Source: Lineus longissimus (lineage: Eukaryota; Nemertea; Pilidiophora; Heteronemertea; Lineidae). Taken from it: a DNA stretch of 64,000 nucleotides. Below the pieces are notes generated by a model. It searched no databases and was not told where the DNA came from. It was given only the letters and a program-made list of their open reading frames with translations. Position 1 is the first letter of the stretch. Each line of letters begins with the position of its first letter. The position numbers and the translations under genes were made by a program. Location: positions 24,571,491-24,635,490 of the forward strand of contig NC_088310.1 in NCBI RefSeq assembly GCF_910592395.1. The letters run 5' to 3'. Shown here one piece after another: positions 26,500 through 38,170 of this stretch.

Positions 26500-27108
26500 C
26501 TAGGTGATACTTATTATGTGAACATGGTTTCCGGGCTGCAGAAAAGAGATATGTTGTGTTTTAAGAACTGTATAGTTTTTCTTTCCTTTGAGAAGATTTT
26601 CGTAAAGCTGGTTGCAGCTCACAGTGTCAAATAGCAGATCATCCCTTTTTAACGCTTGGCTGTGGCATTTTGAAAACAGGTTTTCTGTTTTATCTTCATG
26701 AGTTGGCAATTTAATATAAATCTTCAGGGTGACAATGTCATGCCAGCAGTTTGGTTGTGACTTTTTCCTTAAAGTCCAATTTAGGATGGATGCATTAAAG
26801 TTATTATTAGTGTTCTCAAACATGGTTATAGTGTATGTAATACTTACACTGTGCATGGTTTTTGCTGCAGCAGTTTTAAGTATTGCAACCATAAGCATTG
26901 TGTTGGTACAAAATGTGGAAGCGGTCAAAAAGTACTTGAAATCACACCAAGTAGAGACACCTATTAGCAACATTGAAAAATTTAATCTGGCCCACCTAGC
27001 TGGCTCTTTCCCGTAGTCTGGGTTAGGACCTTTAGCGTTCTCTAATGTTGGTTCAACATTCCAAACCATCTTACCCAAAGTCCACACTCTCCCACTGTTG
27101 TTGACCAT
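26500..27108 (-). CDS. Unrecognised 202-codon open frame, doubtful gene
   Basis: This is the longest uninterrupted frame in the window after the neurexin exon, lying inside a neurexin intron on the opposite strand. The N-terminal 45 residues (VWTLGKMVWNVEPTLENAKG, then PNPDYGKEPARWARLNF) look more protein-like than the rest, which is low in recognisable motifs. The + strand at 26729-27016 is also open and encodes a hydrophobic stretch (VIVYVILTLCMVFAAAVLSI). It could be a fragment of a mobile-element protein or a chance frame in a repeat. No family recognised. Confidence 0.2.
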   Translation of the reverse strand: MVNNSGRVWTLGKMVWNVEPTLENAKGPNPDYGKEPARWARLNFSMLLIGVSTWCDFKYFLTASTFCTNTMLMVAILKTAAAKTMHSVSITYTITMFENTNNNFNASILNWTLRKKSQPNCWHDIVTLKIYIKLPTHEDKTENLFSKCHSQALKRDDLLFDTVSCNQLYENLLKGKKNYTVLKTQHISFLQPGNHVHIISIT

Positions 27109-27573
27109 TACTATTCTAGATGTGTTGGCTGCTCCGTAGGGTCACTCAAAACGATACACCAGGGGCATTGTCAAATTGACTAGCAATCAAACGCTGGTAG
27201 ATCATTGATGATAAATTGTCTAGTTTCCTAGTTAGTGATGCCAATCATGGCAATATCAGTTGCCATTATGGGTAAGAAATCACCACGATGTGGAGGCTTG
27301 TCTTATATCACATCAGGGTGTGGGTTTGGGCTCCCTTGACTACTGGTCTATGTATCTTGGCAACTGTGCTAATGGAACATGGTTACAAAGCAAAAAATGA
27401 TTTTCACGTTCTTGTACTTGACGTTGTGTAGTTGTGGCACACCCTGCAACTGTGTGAAATTCCATCCCCGATGTCAGAGGGTAGAGTGCAGTAATGAAAA
27501 AACTATTAGCTAAACTCAAAAGGTATACTTCTCAATGAGGTAAATTTGGAAGTTAAGTTTCTGCAAGACATAC

Positions 27574-27660
27574 TACAGTGGAACCCCAGTAACACGACTA
27601 CTCATGGAACTCGACTACATCTTGCAAAACCTGAATCACAGAATTGCATAACTGATTAGA
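27574..27660 (+). mobile_element. Possible pogo/Tigger-type transposon end
   Basis: TACAGTGGAACCCCAGTAAC followed by ACGAC resembles the CAGT(G/C)GAACCCC start of pogo/Tigger terminal repeats, including the TA at the boundary. No matching inverted end was found downstream, so it is at most a fragment. Confidence 0.35.
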
Positions 27661-30143
27661 ATCAACATTTTGGGATGAATAAATGAAAACGTACTGTTGA
27701 CATTGCAGATCGAAATCAGTATAATCTATTTATAACAGTAACCCATTCATCCCTCTTAATATTCAATCTATTATCTCACCATATTGTTTGAATCAAAACA
27801 TTTTAAAACTTTGTATAGATGTCATTGATTATAGCTACTGTATTCTGTTTACCGATATCTTTTACACATATCTTTTACATACTCAGGAGTCTCCAAAATC
27901 TATCAAGATGTTTTTTTATTATCTTTAATATTATGGATTATCGGTAAATAAAGTTTGTTAAAGCGATTTGATCATAAATCCAATTGGATGAAACAAAGGT
28001 TCGCTCATTTCTTCACCTAAAACATATCGGGGATGAGATTAATAATGAAGTGGGTTTTAATGCATTTCAACAAATATCTCCCTTGTTTTAATTGGAAAGT
28101 TCACGAAGGTAAACTTCAAGATAAATTGAAAAATATTTTCTTTTTGCAAGAATCAATGTCTTTACATGATATCACCGATAGTGTGTGTTGGGCATTAGCG
28201 CTTCGGGTTTCGTATACACCGCCAAATAGTCCATTTCACAAAACAGCACCACACTTGGAAAGTTGTTCTGTATTTTGCTTCAAACGACCAGTTCTTGTTA
28301 AACCAAAAGCGGAACTCGGGAGGCTTTTCCATTTGTACTCAGTGTTTCAGTTTAGAAAGGAATACCAGCATCAATTATGAAATAATCATCATCACATTGT
28401 TTTGGTTGCCTTAATTCGAATTTGAGTCAGGTACTGACATTCTGTTTATTAATTCAGCATGTTTTGTTTTCAAAATTTGGCTAATGGCTCTGCTCAAAGT
28501 ATTCTAAGAACAGGTTGGCAGAATTTCATTAATTATTCAAATTTCTATTCAGTCTTTCCCCCCAAATATTGGATTTTCAGAGTTGGATGTGATATTTTAA
28601 TACCGATAAAGTTTTGTAGACTATGATGTCACTGTTGTGAATAATGTGGAATACATTAAATTTCATTGATTAGTTTTCATTTTCAACTTTTTATGCAATT
28701 TCACCTCAAGATGTCCAATATTGCACTCTTGAAAAAAAAACTTACCTGATTCTTTCGTTGAAACAGGTATGCTAGCCATCAACAAAAAGAGCCACTGCCT
28801 TGGGGATTATCCATTAAGTATCTCTCGGAAGCAGAGGGAAGAGTGGTGGAATGGCCTCTCCACAAAACAAATATACGTCCATTAGGGATATGCCCTGTAA
28901 CCTTAATGCTCCCACTGGCAAATAACAAGAGGTTGCCAGGCCAGAAAAAAATATGCATTACATCTCAGACAACATTCAGGTGAATTTGAGCCCATGTCAA
29001 TAAATAAATGGCATTACATTGGGTGCTATCAGGACATTGCCATTAGAGCATTTTGAAATGTTCTTCTGCTTGTATTTGCCTTAACTCTTTGATGCTGTAG
29101 ACCGGGTGTACTCGGCTGGCCTTTCAGTCTCCTGTGACATAGGCCGGGTACACTTTGTTAAACAGTACCCTTTAAACATATTATCTTAAAACCCCCTTTA
29201 AATATGGTTTGCTGATAAATTCTCATCACTCCAGGACTCACATTTGCATAGGAAGATGTTGCAGACAAAGAATAATTACACTAGTATTGATATGACCACA
29301 TCCTGCATCCAACCTGACTAGAAACCAATACAAAATCCCAGGCAGAGGTCTGTCATCAACTTCACCCTCCTGCTGTCGACATTTCATGAAATGTCGTCAT
29401 AACTGTGACTGATTGGCAATGCATGTCTTTGGTTGAATTATGCCCAGGGGTGCTACTTTATTGCCCTTGGCATCATTCACACATTCTAATTTTTTAAGGG
29501 AGGAAATTAATGCCGTTGCTTTTGGTACACGTATGTTACCTTGACCCTCCCATCAGGAGTATGAAACTTCAGCCTTTGGCATTGTTTGGACTGGGACTAT
29601 GAACCTGGCAATTCCTTCCTCTCGGGAGGAGCAATCAAAACAACAGTTCTATTGGAACGTTAGCTTTTGGTGACAGGTTTGTTAACTTGAACGTGCAATT
29701 ATCTGCCACCCTGAAGAAGTATTAGAAGAGAACTCTCATCATGGAATTGAGTTGATAAATTGGACTGAAAGGTGTATGGTACAGGTATTAACCAACCTTG
29801 ATGATATTCCCCATAATAATGGGATATTGTTATACAGTATTGGCTAAAAGTGTTTCCCTGAGTGGCTGGAAGAACAATCAATAAGCTGAGATAAAACCAA
29901 GGCATTCGTCAGTGATGTGACAGAAGTTGCTACCTTCTTCTTCTTTTTCTTCCTCTTCAGCATTTGCTCTCCATCTGGTGCATTCCTCATCCACAGCCAG
30001 GGGTAGAGTCCGCACAAGCTACACATGTTTCTCACTCGGTTGGGTGTTTTCCTTGCCCTGGCAGAGAAAACCGACTCAAGGAACCTCGGTTTTACATCTC
30101 AGACGGATGGTGAAAAGCCAGGAATTTTAGTTCCCTGAAAGCC

Positions 30144-30345
30144 TCACTGCGTCATCCAAACATACAACCCCAGGGTCTCCCCATCAAACCTGGACCCTTT
30201 TGCATGCGTGCTAGCAAGCACTGTTAACCAGTGGGCTATAGGTCTCCTCAGACTAACACAATCCAAGGTCTTCCTGGAACCCATGGGTTCGTTTGGTACC
30301 ATAACCCTTTCACCACCCCCAATAAAAAACCCTGATGACTGAATC
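30144..30345 (-). mobile_element. tRNA-derived SINE, minus strand
   Basis: Read on the minus strand, TAGCCCACTGG (30238-30228) is an exact A-box match and GGTTTGATGGG (30190-30180) is a degenerate B box with normal spacing. The intervening TAACAGTGCTTGCTAGCACG looks like a tRNA anticodon-arm region. The frame across it is a by-product. Confidence 0.6.
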
Positions 30346-30679
30346 ACTCAGAAGGGCAGCTTTTATTTCATTTGAAAGCTGACAAAACGTTTCATATGAG
30401 CGATTCTATGTTGGCAAATTAGGGATGTATTGGTGATGATTGTGGCAATATTGGTGATATTCAGCTGTAAATTGCCATGGCGTTCTGGGGGATTAGGATG
30501 GTGTGATGACCACGGAATAGAATGAGGCAGGATCAATCTGGTGGCCTCTCAACACAATTAGATCCCATTCTCATCTTTTGCTGGCCGGGATGATCGCCAG
30601 CAAGAAATACCCTGACCATAATGGTAATTTGACATGAATTTTGATTGCTCAAATGTTGCTTTATCAGACTTAAGTATTT

Positions 30680-30790
30680 GTCTTAGTTTTCTAGTTGGGT
30701 CTTAGTTTTCTGGTTGGGTCTTAGTTTTCTAGTCCTGTGGGTCTTAGTTTTATAGTTGGGTCTTAGTTGTATAGAGTCTTAGGTCTTAGG
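30680..30790 (+). repeat. Short tandem repeat, about 19-23 bp x 6
   Basis: GTCTTAGTTTTCTAGTTGG-type units start at 30680, 30699, 30718, 30741 and 30760, with degenerate copies to 30790. Confidence 0.8.
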
Positions 30791-33599
30791 TTTACAGACA
30801 ACCTCTGTAAGCATCTATCAAAGCTTTGAAAGGCAGTCAACTATCTCGAAAATAGTTTAATGATGAATGATGTGATGCGTCGTTTGTTGATTGAGATTAA
30901 TAGTGAAATCTGATAGATTATTCTTTCAGCTTGAAGAGTTATGGGTTGGCTGGAAGAAGAAGTCACTCTGTCGACTGTAGCCAACATTCAGTCACACTCC
31001 ACCTTAAAGTTTGCTTTCAGTTGCTCTCAGACAGTTTTCAGTTTTCAGAACAGATTCTTTCATACGAATACCTTCAACACCTTCAATCAAACATCGGCCA
31101 AACAGCTTTGATACTGTTGATATTGTCATGGCCTTGAGCTCCCTACCATTCACTTCTATCTATGTTGAACTGGAACATGCATACATTTAGAACATAACTG
31201 CACTCAATACACATGTCTCAACCTTCGATTTCAGCTGAACTGGTCTTTCCATTGGTCGCTTAATATCCCAAGGCTCTGAAATAATTGACATCATTGATAT
31301 CTGAACTGGCTCCTTTCCATACTCAGAGTATCGGAAGCAGAGAGTTATGAGACAACTAATTAAAGAACGAATTTGTAACTTGACAGTCTGAAAACTTTTT
31401 GCTTCTTTGCCCTTGAGAGATGAACTTGTCTCAATTTATATTTTGGGGGAAAAAAAGGTATGAACCTTAGCTTTGTTTCATACCATACCAGGCTATTGTT
31501 GACGGTTCATGCAGTTTCATGGGCATAACCAGTGGACGGGAAGCTGGTGATATTGACCTTTACACCTACAAAACTCTTGCTGGACATGAATGGTCGTTGA
31601 AAAATCTGATCAGAAAGAGTATTCTATATAACATGTATAAGGCAGAGTACCAATTAGCTGGACAGGGTGCTACATGCAAAGCTTGATATGGTATAGCAGA
31701 CCATACCTCGGGGCAATAATTCATTTCAGTAGACAAGAGCAGCTTCAATTGGTGACTCAATTAATGAAAGCTGTCTTAATTTTCATGATACTTTTTTCTT
31801 CAATTGGTTGGCAGGATCCGTTTTTCACAGCTTTGAAATTTGAATTGGCAGGAGTGAAATAAATTGTCTTGCAGCATGCAGTCCATACATGTTTTTAGAT
31901 TAGTTAATTATCTTAGTTGACGCTCATATATCATAGGATTAGGTTTTTCACCATCTATCATGCGGCTACTATTGTGAGTGGTGTACATGTCCAAGTTGAT
32001 GTAGAAAAGATTACGTTGTAACCAATTGTTCCATTCACTAGGCTGGGGAGACGGAATAGTAGTAAGTCACAATGTTCAACCATTCTGTAACCAGTAATGC
32101 TGAAAATATGGTGCAGATACTTATTTTGGATATGAACCAGAGATCTTCAGATTGCTTGTCAGCATCCTACCAATTGAGTTGTTAATGGGAAATGTCAAAA
32201 TAAAGCACCCTTAAGCTATCAGGTTTTAGAATTGGATTACATTAACTGTCTGATGTTTACTTTGAGTGCAACTATTGTTATCTCTGACTTTTTGCCCACT
32301 GCCAAGTTGAATCACCTCTTCCACTCGAAACTGCCAATGCTTCTTGTCCCTTGCGTTGCCGACAGTGATTGCGGATGATGAACAGTTAATCAGGAAACCT
32401 CATAATACTGAAGCCCCCTATGTGCTGGCTGATGAATAGGCTGTTCCAGCTATTGCAGATGAGCCCAAGCAAGGCATGAACGACTAATGGACAGATAGAG
32501 TGTTATCTGGAAAAGTTGCATCTTTTCTTATAATTTCGAAATGCTTGCTGCCATCGCCTAGACATTCAAACTGCTTAAACCATCTGTAATCTTGAGAAAT
32601 GCAATTCAAGTCATTCATCCAGTCTACATGCTAACATTTTGTACTTCTGAATAAAAATTGTTTAAGAACAGTTTTGTCAATTCACCGTCTCTTTGACTTC
32701 TGTTTAGAGTACATTCATCAGAAGGTATGAGTACAGATGCCAACCATATCTATCATTGTCATGCCAACGGCTAAAACTTAGCAAAACAGTTGATTAACCC
32801 AATCCTTAACTACACATAGGGGTACACCTGCATCCTAAGCCTTCTTAGTCAACCAGTGTAGAAGAGAAAAACTCAAATATCAAACTAGGTTGTTCGGGCT
32901 TATCAGCCGGGCTATTGGAGACAGAAACCTGACCGAAGAGGGTGTCCATTGGCTATAACAGGGTGCACTCAAACAACCACCCATACATCTATAAGTCATA
33001 GTCAAAATATCGGCGAAGTAATTTCAGCAGGAAAAATCCATTGGATATTAGAGATCATCATCTTCACCACCATCACCTAAACCACAACCTTAAGAAATCA
33101 TGCAAGTTAATGCCAAGGCAAGAGTCGCATTAGACTAATCAATTAAACCAATGATTAATTTAGCTTTGTAATTAACAGGGCATAGGCTGCTAATTGAATG
33201 AGGCATTTGTGCAGATTCCAGATTTTCAAGATTGAAATTGTCTCTTAAAGCTCAAGATTGATGACTCAGATAACTAACAGAAAAGTAATGCTCATCAGTT
33301 TAGTTTCCAGATTAGTTACTTTCAGTTGAAATTTACAAAGGATTTTATGGAAAGATAATTGAGTCATCAGGTTTTGAAAGTGAACCATCAAAGACTTGCA
33401 AATACAATCAGAAAAATTAAACAGATTGTGAGCTCATGATTTTGAAATCTTGTCCACAAGTTGCCTTTGGCGAGATCTTTTAAAAATGTTAGATAGAGTT
33501 TTAGCATATCACATTAGCATGGGTTTTATGAGATGGTATACAATTTTAAGGATGTCAAAGCTAAAAGCTATGGATTTATCCTGTCATCTGTGGTAACTT

Positions 33600-33850
33600 T
33601 TAGCTCACCTGGGGAGATTTTACAATACTGTGGCGTATGGTGTGATCCATTTGTCGTCTGTGAGCGGAGCACGTTTTTTAGCCGCTGGGGCTAGATTGAC
33701 AGCATTTGGCATGGTGTGAGCTTTTGGCAATATACCCAGTCGTGTATATTTCGTTTTCACAATTTGACCTAGTTTTTGGTATCCAGACAACCATCTTGAA
33801 AATATGTTTTTGGCCATTTCGGGGCCAGTTGTGGATTGTCAAGCTTTTTA
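33600..33850 (+). repeat. Decayed relative of the 18-20 kb interspersed repeat
   Basis: TTTAGCTCACCTGGGGAG, then TTTTACAATACTG, a short TCGTCTG stretch, AGCACGTTTTTTAGCCGCT and AATTTGACCTA follow the order of landmarks in the 18252 element (head, CCGTCGTC stretch, GGCACGTTTCTTAACCGCT, AATTTGACCTA). It is much diverged and has one unit only. Confidence 0.55.
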
Positions 33851-34679
33851 TATAATAAGACTTAAAAAGTGATCTCTATCAATTCCAGTGCAGTTTTTTG
33901 AGGAAAACAGTTGAATTGTTTTGAACACATCAAATCAAAACTTCCCCATCTTAATACGGCATCCCAAGTGTGCTTCCTTATCGTTTACTTCAGTGGGATG
34001 CGACTGATTTCAGTCATTTGTCAACAACTCATTGATTCAAATCTGTACTCCAGTGTGCTCTATCAGTTCTTAGTGGGAGTCAAAATCTATCATTGAAGTC
34101 TTGAATATTGGCAAGGATTAATCACTGGTTTCAAGCAATAGAATTGTCTGTCATGATTCTTCAGAGTTAATGACTTGCAAAATTAATTTCCACCAGCGTG
34201 TGGTCTGTTTGCTGTGTGAGAAATGGAATGGTAAAATATTTGATGGGCTATCAGATTTCTAATTCATGTGGAAGATTTGAGTACAGTTTTGGGTGATGAG
34301 TGGTCTCCTCAAGCATGTCAAGGACTTTTAGCGTTATTCAAAGATTTGCGTAAACACTTGAAACAGGGATTTATGCATTTGAACCTTTATGGTTATTTCA
34401 AGAATCTCAATTATGAAAGATGATCCTTTAAGTCAAGGCTCTATTTCAGTATAGTTCTTGCTAACTTTGTTTTTGCTGCTCAGTGAAGAGTTTTCCTTTT
34501 GAAAAACGGACTGTTGTCTGATATCAAGATCTAACCACACAAGATTATTAAAGTGCCACTGAATAGCATGCTGCAATATGTGGTTACCCAATAAGAAATA
34601 TTAACTGCATTGAACTGAAAATGGAGAATTCGGAAGTGAAATTGCTTGGTTATTACTTGGTATTAGAAAATGCACCCAA

Positions 34680-36250
34680 CATGAACATACTTGGTATCAA
34701 CGTCACATGGGCATACTCATGCAGTTTAAACACCACATGGGCAAATAAGTTATCAACCCCACATGGAAATTCTCAGTAACAACCCCTCTTGGCCATACTC
34801 AGTATCAACATCACATGGGCATCCTCGGTATCAACACCACAAGGACATACTTGGTATCAACGTCACATGGGCATACTCATGCAGTTTAAACCCCACATGG
34901 GCAAATAAGTTATCAACCCCACATGGAAATTCTCAGTAACAACCCCTCTTGGCCATACTCAGTATCAACATCACATGGGCATCCTCGGTATCAACACCAC
35001 AAGGACATACTTGGTATCGACCTCACAAGGACATACGCATGCAGTTTAAACCCCACATGGGCAAATAAGTTATCAACCCCACATGGAAATTCTCAGTAAC
35101 AACCCCTCTTGGCCATACTCAGTATCAACATCACATGGGCATCCTCGGTATCAACACCACAAGGACATACTTGGTATCGACCTCACAAGGACATACTCAT
35201 GCAGTTTAAACCCCACATGGGCAAATAAGTTATCAACCCCACATGGAAATTCTCAGTAACAACCCCTCTTGGCCATACTCAGTATCAACATCACATGGGC
35301 ATCCTCGGTATCAACACCACAAGGACATACTTGGTATCGACCTCACAAGGACATACTCATGCAGTTTAAACCCCACATGGGCAAATAAGTTATCAACCCC
35401 ACATGGAAATTCTCAGTAACAACCCCTCTTGGCCATACTCAGTATCAACATCACATGGGCATCCTCGGTATCAACACCACAAGGACATACTTGGTATCGA
35501 CCTCACAAGGACATACTCATGCAGTTTAAACCCCACATGGGCAAATAAGTTATCAACCCCACATGGAAATTCTCAGTAACAACCCCTCTTGGCCATACTC
35601 AGTATCAACATCACATGGGCATCCTCGGTATCAACACCACAAGGACATACTTGGTATCGACCTCACAAGGACATACGCATGCAGTTTAAACCCCACATGG
35701 GCAAATAAGTTATCAACCCCACATGGAAATTCTCAGTAACAACCCCTCTTGGCCATACTCAGTATCAACATCACATGGGCATCCTCGGTATCAACACCAC
35801 AAGGACATACTTGGTATCGACCTCACAAGGACATACGCATGCAGTTTAAACCCCACATGGGCAAATAAGTTATCAACCCCACATGGAAATTCTCAGTAAC
35901 AACCCCTCTTGGCCATACTCAGTATCAACATCACATGGGCATCCTCGGTATCAACACCACAAGGACATACTTGGTATCGACCTCACAAGGACATACTCAT
36001 GCAGTTTAAACCCCACATGGGCAAATAAGTTATCAACCCCACATGGAAATTCTCAGTAACAACCCCTCTTGGCCATACTCAGTATCAACATCACATGGGC
36101 ATCCTCGGTATCAACACCACAAGGACATACTTGGTATCGACCTCACAAGGACATACGCATGCAGTTTAAACCCCACATGGGCAAATAAGTTATCAACCCC
36201 ACATGGAAATTCTCAGTAACAACCCCTCATGGCCATACTCAGTATCAACC
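34680..36250 (+). repeat. Satellite: about 9.5 units of 160 bp with internal 26 bp sub-units
   Basis: GCAGTTTAAA recurs at 34721, 34881, 35041, 35201, 35361, 35521, 35681, 35841, 36001 and 36161, exactly 160 bp apart. Units are nearly identical. Each unit splits into about six sub-units of 26-29 bp that share a CACATGGGCAT...GTATCAACNC pattern. Units differ at a few sites (ACTCAT or ACGCAT just before GCAGTTT; units 1-2 have CGTCACATGGGCAT). It lies in a neurexin intron and ends 0.9 kb before the next exon. No frame is open through it. Confidence 0.97.
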
Positions 36251-37146
36251 CCAGGAGATAGGGAACATTGTTATGCTGGTCAACAACCGAGTTAATGTCC
36301 AACCTCAAGATGCATTGCCAATACAACTCGTATGAGAAATCTGACATCTGTATTTTTTATGTCTTCGGATATTGGAAACTTTTTGCATAACTTGAAATAT
36401 CGCATGACATTCTATAAGCTCCTAGTAATTGCAAGTGAAATGTTATCCTGGAAAAGGGGTCATGAAAAAGAGTGCAATAGAAGTGTGATAGTGGGCAGTA
36501 AAAGCTTGTCAATGTTTTCATATTCCTATATAAAAACATCTCAAATACATTTCTCAGAGCACATAATTGGTATAAGATATTGAAATGCATAATGTGGTTC
36601 TTAAACTAGCTCTTCTAAGTTTTGTAACATTTTCTCAACTCATTCATAATGCAACCTTTATTCATTAGATATACAGTTACATGTATATAATATTGGTCTG
36701 TCTATGTTTATTGTAGAGATAGGTTAAGAAGGTATAATATACATTATTGATTTTGGATCAAATGGCAAACTTGATTTTTATGTATGGTTCAATAGATACT
36801 TATTCCTCAGGCTAATTATGAAGAATTGAACATACATTTTTTTTCATATCCACATGAGAATGTGGATTATCAATTGCGCAGACTAGTAAGCATATTTTTT
36901 TACAAATCTTAAGTAAATACTGGTATGTAAAATCTTTTGAAATATTAAACTGATCACAATTTCTCTCACTATTCCTTTGATTTTCAGATTCGTTTACATT
37001 ATCATCATCATTTAGGCAACTTCACCCAGACTTTGGACTTCAAACAAAAAATAATTTTAACAGAAAATAAGAAAGAAGAAAAACAGAGAAAAGTGTCTTT
37101 AGACACGTATGATATCGTAATATCTTGCTCTGGTTTATACTTGCAG

Positions 37147-37936
37147 GTGATGTACATTGCTGACAGTATACGTCTTGACATAACCAATCTTGCTGTTCTT
37201 GAGCACGAACTCATATCAATCTATGGTGATGTAAAATTTGGGATCTGCGAAGACTTCATCGTATCCCAGCCCATAACTTTCCTAACCCCGAATTCATACA
37301 TACGAATCCCTCCTTGGCAAGCACCACAAGAAGGCAGCATTGCTTTTGAATTTCAAACCTCCGAACCAGATGGTCTGATCATGTACAACAGTGGAGCAGA
37401 AAGCCTTTCAGATTTCTTTGCTGTGGAACTTCTCCAGGGACGAATTTTTGTCATTCTTGACCTTGGTTCAGGCTTCGTCAAGGTCAAGGGTTCAGATAAA
37501 TTACTGAATGATAGCATTGCACATAAGGTTGTAATAAAACATAACGGGAAAGATGGGACTGTTGCTGTTGATGATGAAACTCAGACCTACAAAACACGAG
37601 GTAAAAACGAACAGTTAGACTTAGGTGGGTCTCTGTTTGTTGGCGGTATGAATCATCGTAGTGAGGCCTATATGACGCCATACTCCGTCTGGACGGCTAT
37701 GTTGAAGGTCGGATTTGTTGGCTGCATCCATGACCTAGAGGTGAATTCGGACAAGGTCGACTTGGCCTTGCACGCTCGTGAGCAGGAGATCGCAGACATC
37801 GGAGAGTACTGCCTAGCCATGGATAAGCAGTGCTCCAGCCGTCCCTGTATGAATCAAGGTCACTGCACTGAGGGCTGGAACCGCTACATCTGCGACTGTG
37901 TTGGCACAGGCTACAACGGCATTGCCTGCAATGAAG
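37147..37936 (+). CDS. NRXN: Neurexin exon: end of LNS2, complete LNS3, second EGF-like module
   Basis: This 790 bp exon follows an acceptor ending tatacttgcag in phase 0 and ends at GAAG|GTAGGG in phase 1. The 263 codons give: residues 1-35, the LNS2 tail ending at GICED; about 36-220, LNS3, with ITFLTPNSYIRIP, GSIAFEFQTSEPDGLIMYNSG, DFFAVELLQGR, LDLGSGFVKVKG, LDLGGSLFVGG, VWTAMLKVGFVGCIHDLE and a closing Cys near GEYC; about 225-263, an EGF module with six Cys spaced C-x4-C-x5-C-x8-C-x-C-x9-C. The invariant Trp of the LNS Trp-His motif is replaced by Ala (NDSIAHKV). The loop between YNSG and DFFAVE is short compared with vertebrate LNS3, which as remembered carries about 17 extra residues here. 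LNS3 and EGF sharing one exon suggests fewer introns here than in vertebrates. Confidence 0.97.
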
Positions 37937-38051
37937 GTAGGGCTAAATTTTCTGAACCATAAATCTCAGATGAAGTGGTTAAACTTTCTGAAGGATAGTG
38001 AAAGGAAGTCATTTAGCTGCAGCATTATAAAACTATTGTTCACCAAACAGC

Positions 38052-38170
38052 TAGGTGGATCCAGGGGGAGGTGCTTGTGCCCACTCTTATTTCAACAAAT
38101 CCTTAAAATTGACAAAGAAATGAAGCACACGAGCAATCCCTCTTACCCTGAATCCTGGATCCGCGCCTGA
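38052..38170 (-). mobile_element. Short GGATCC-ended repeat ('GADPGF' type)
   Basis: The ends are inverted: GTGGATCCAGG on the left and CCTGGATCCGCGCC on the right. Read on the minus strand, the right end translates as SGADPGFRVRG, a hallmark of a short repeat widespread in marine invertebrate genomes (known from spurious predicted proteins). The interior is non-coding. No target duplication is evident. Confidence 0.6.

Larger units (their letters stand above)
23377..37146 (+). other. Neurexin intron (13.8 kb) with repeats
   Basis: The intron is bounded by GTAAGT and tatacttgcag. It contains the duplicated block at 24230, an unrecognised long minus-strand frame at 26500, a pogo-like end at 27574, a minus-strand SINE at 30150, a short tandem repeat at 30680, a decayed copy of the 18 kb repeat at 33600 and the satellite at 34680-36250. 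I see no gene in the other stretches (24430-26500, 27670-30140, 30800-33600, 36260-37146). Confidence 0.85.
6954..37936 (+). other. NRXN: Neurexin gene, internal part (three exons, two complete introns)
   Basis: Three coding blocks on the + strand join in compatible phases and read through LNS2, LNS3 and the second EGF module, the central order of alpha-neurexin (LNS1-EGF-LNS2-LNS3-EGF-LNS4-LNS5-EGF-LNS6). Neurexins are presynaptic membrane receptors whose extracellular modules bind postsynaptic partners such as neuroligins and dystroglycan. The introns are 16,103 bp (7118-23220) and 13,770 bp (23377-37146), both GT...AG. The best alternative family, Caspr/CNTNAP, is disfavoured because the EGF core reads GWNRYICDCVGTGYNG, very close to the neurexin second EGF as I remember it. 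The start, transmembrane region and 3' end are not visible. Confidence 0.95.

Noticed and set aside
34680-36250. CRISPR array
   Set aside because: The 160 bp units are tandem with no unique spacers, and the context is animal intron. The same applies to the 31 bp repeat at 63357.
37033-37146. Open frame extending upstream of the large neurexin exon
   Set aside because: The acceptor tatacttgcag at 37136-37146 and phase agreement with the previous exon fix the exon start at 37147. The upstream Lys/Glu-rich text is intron.
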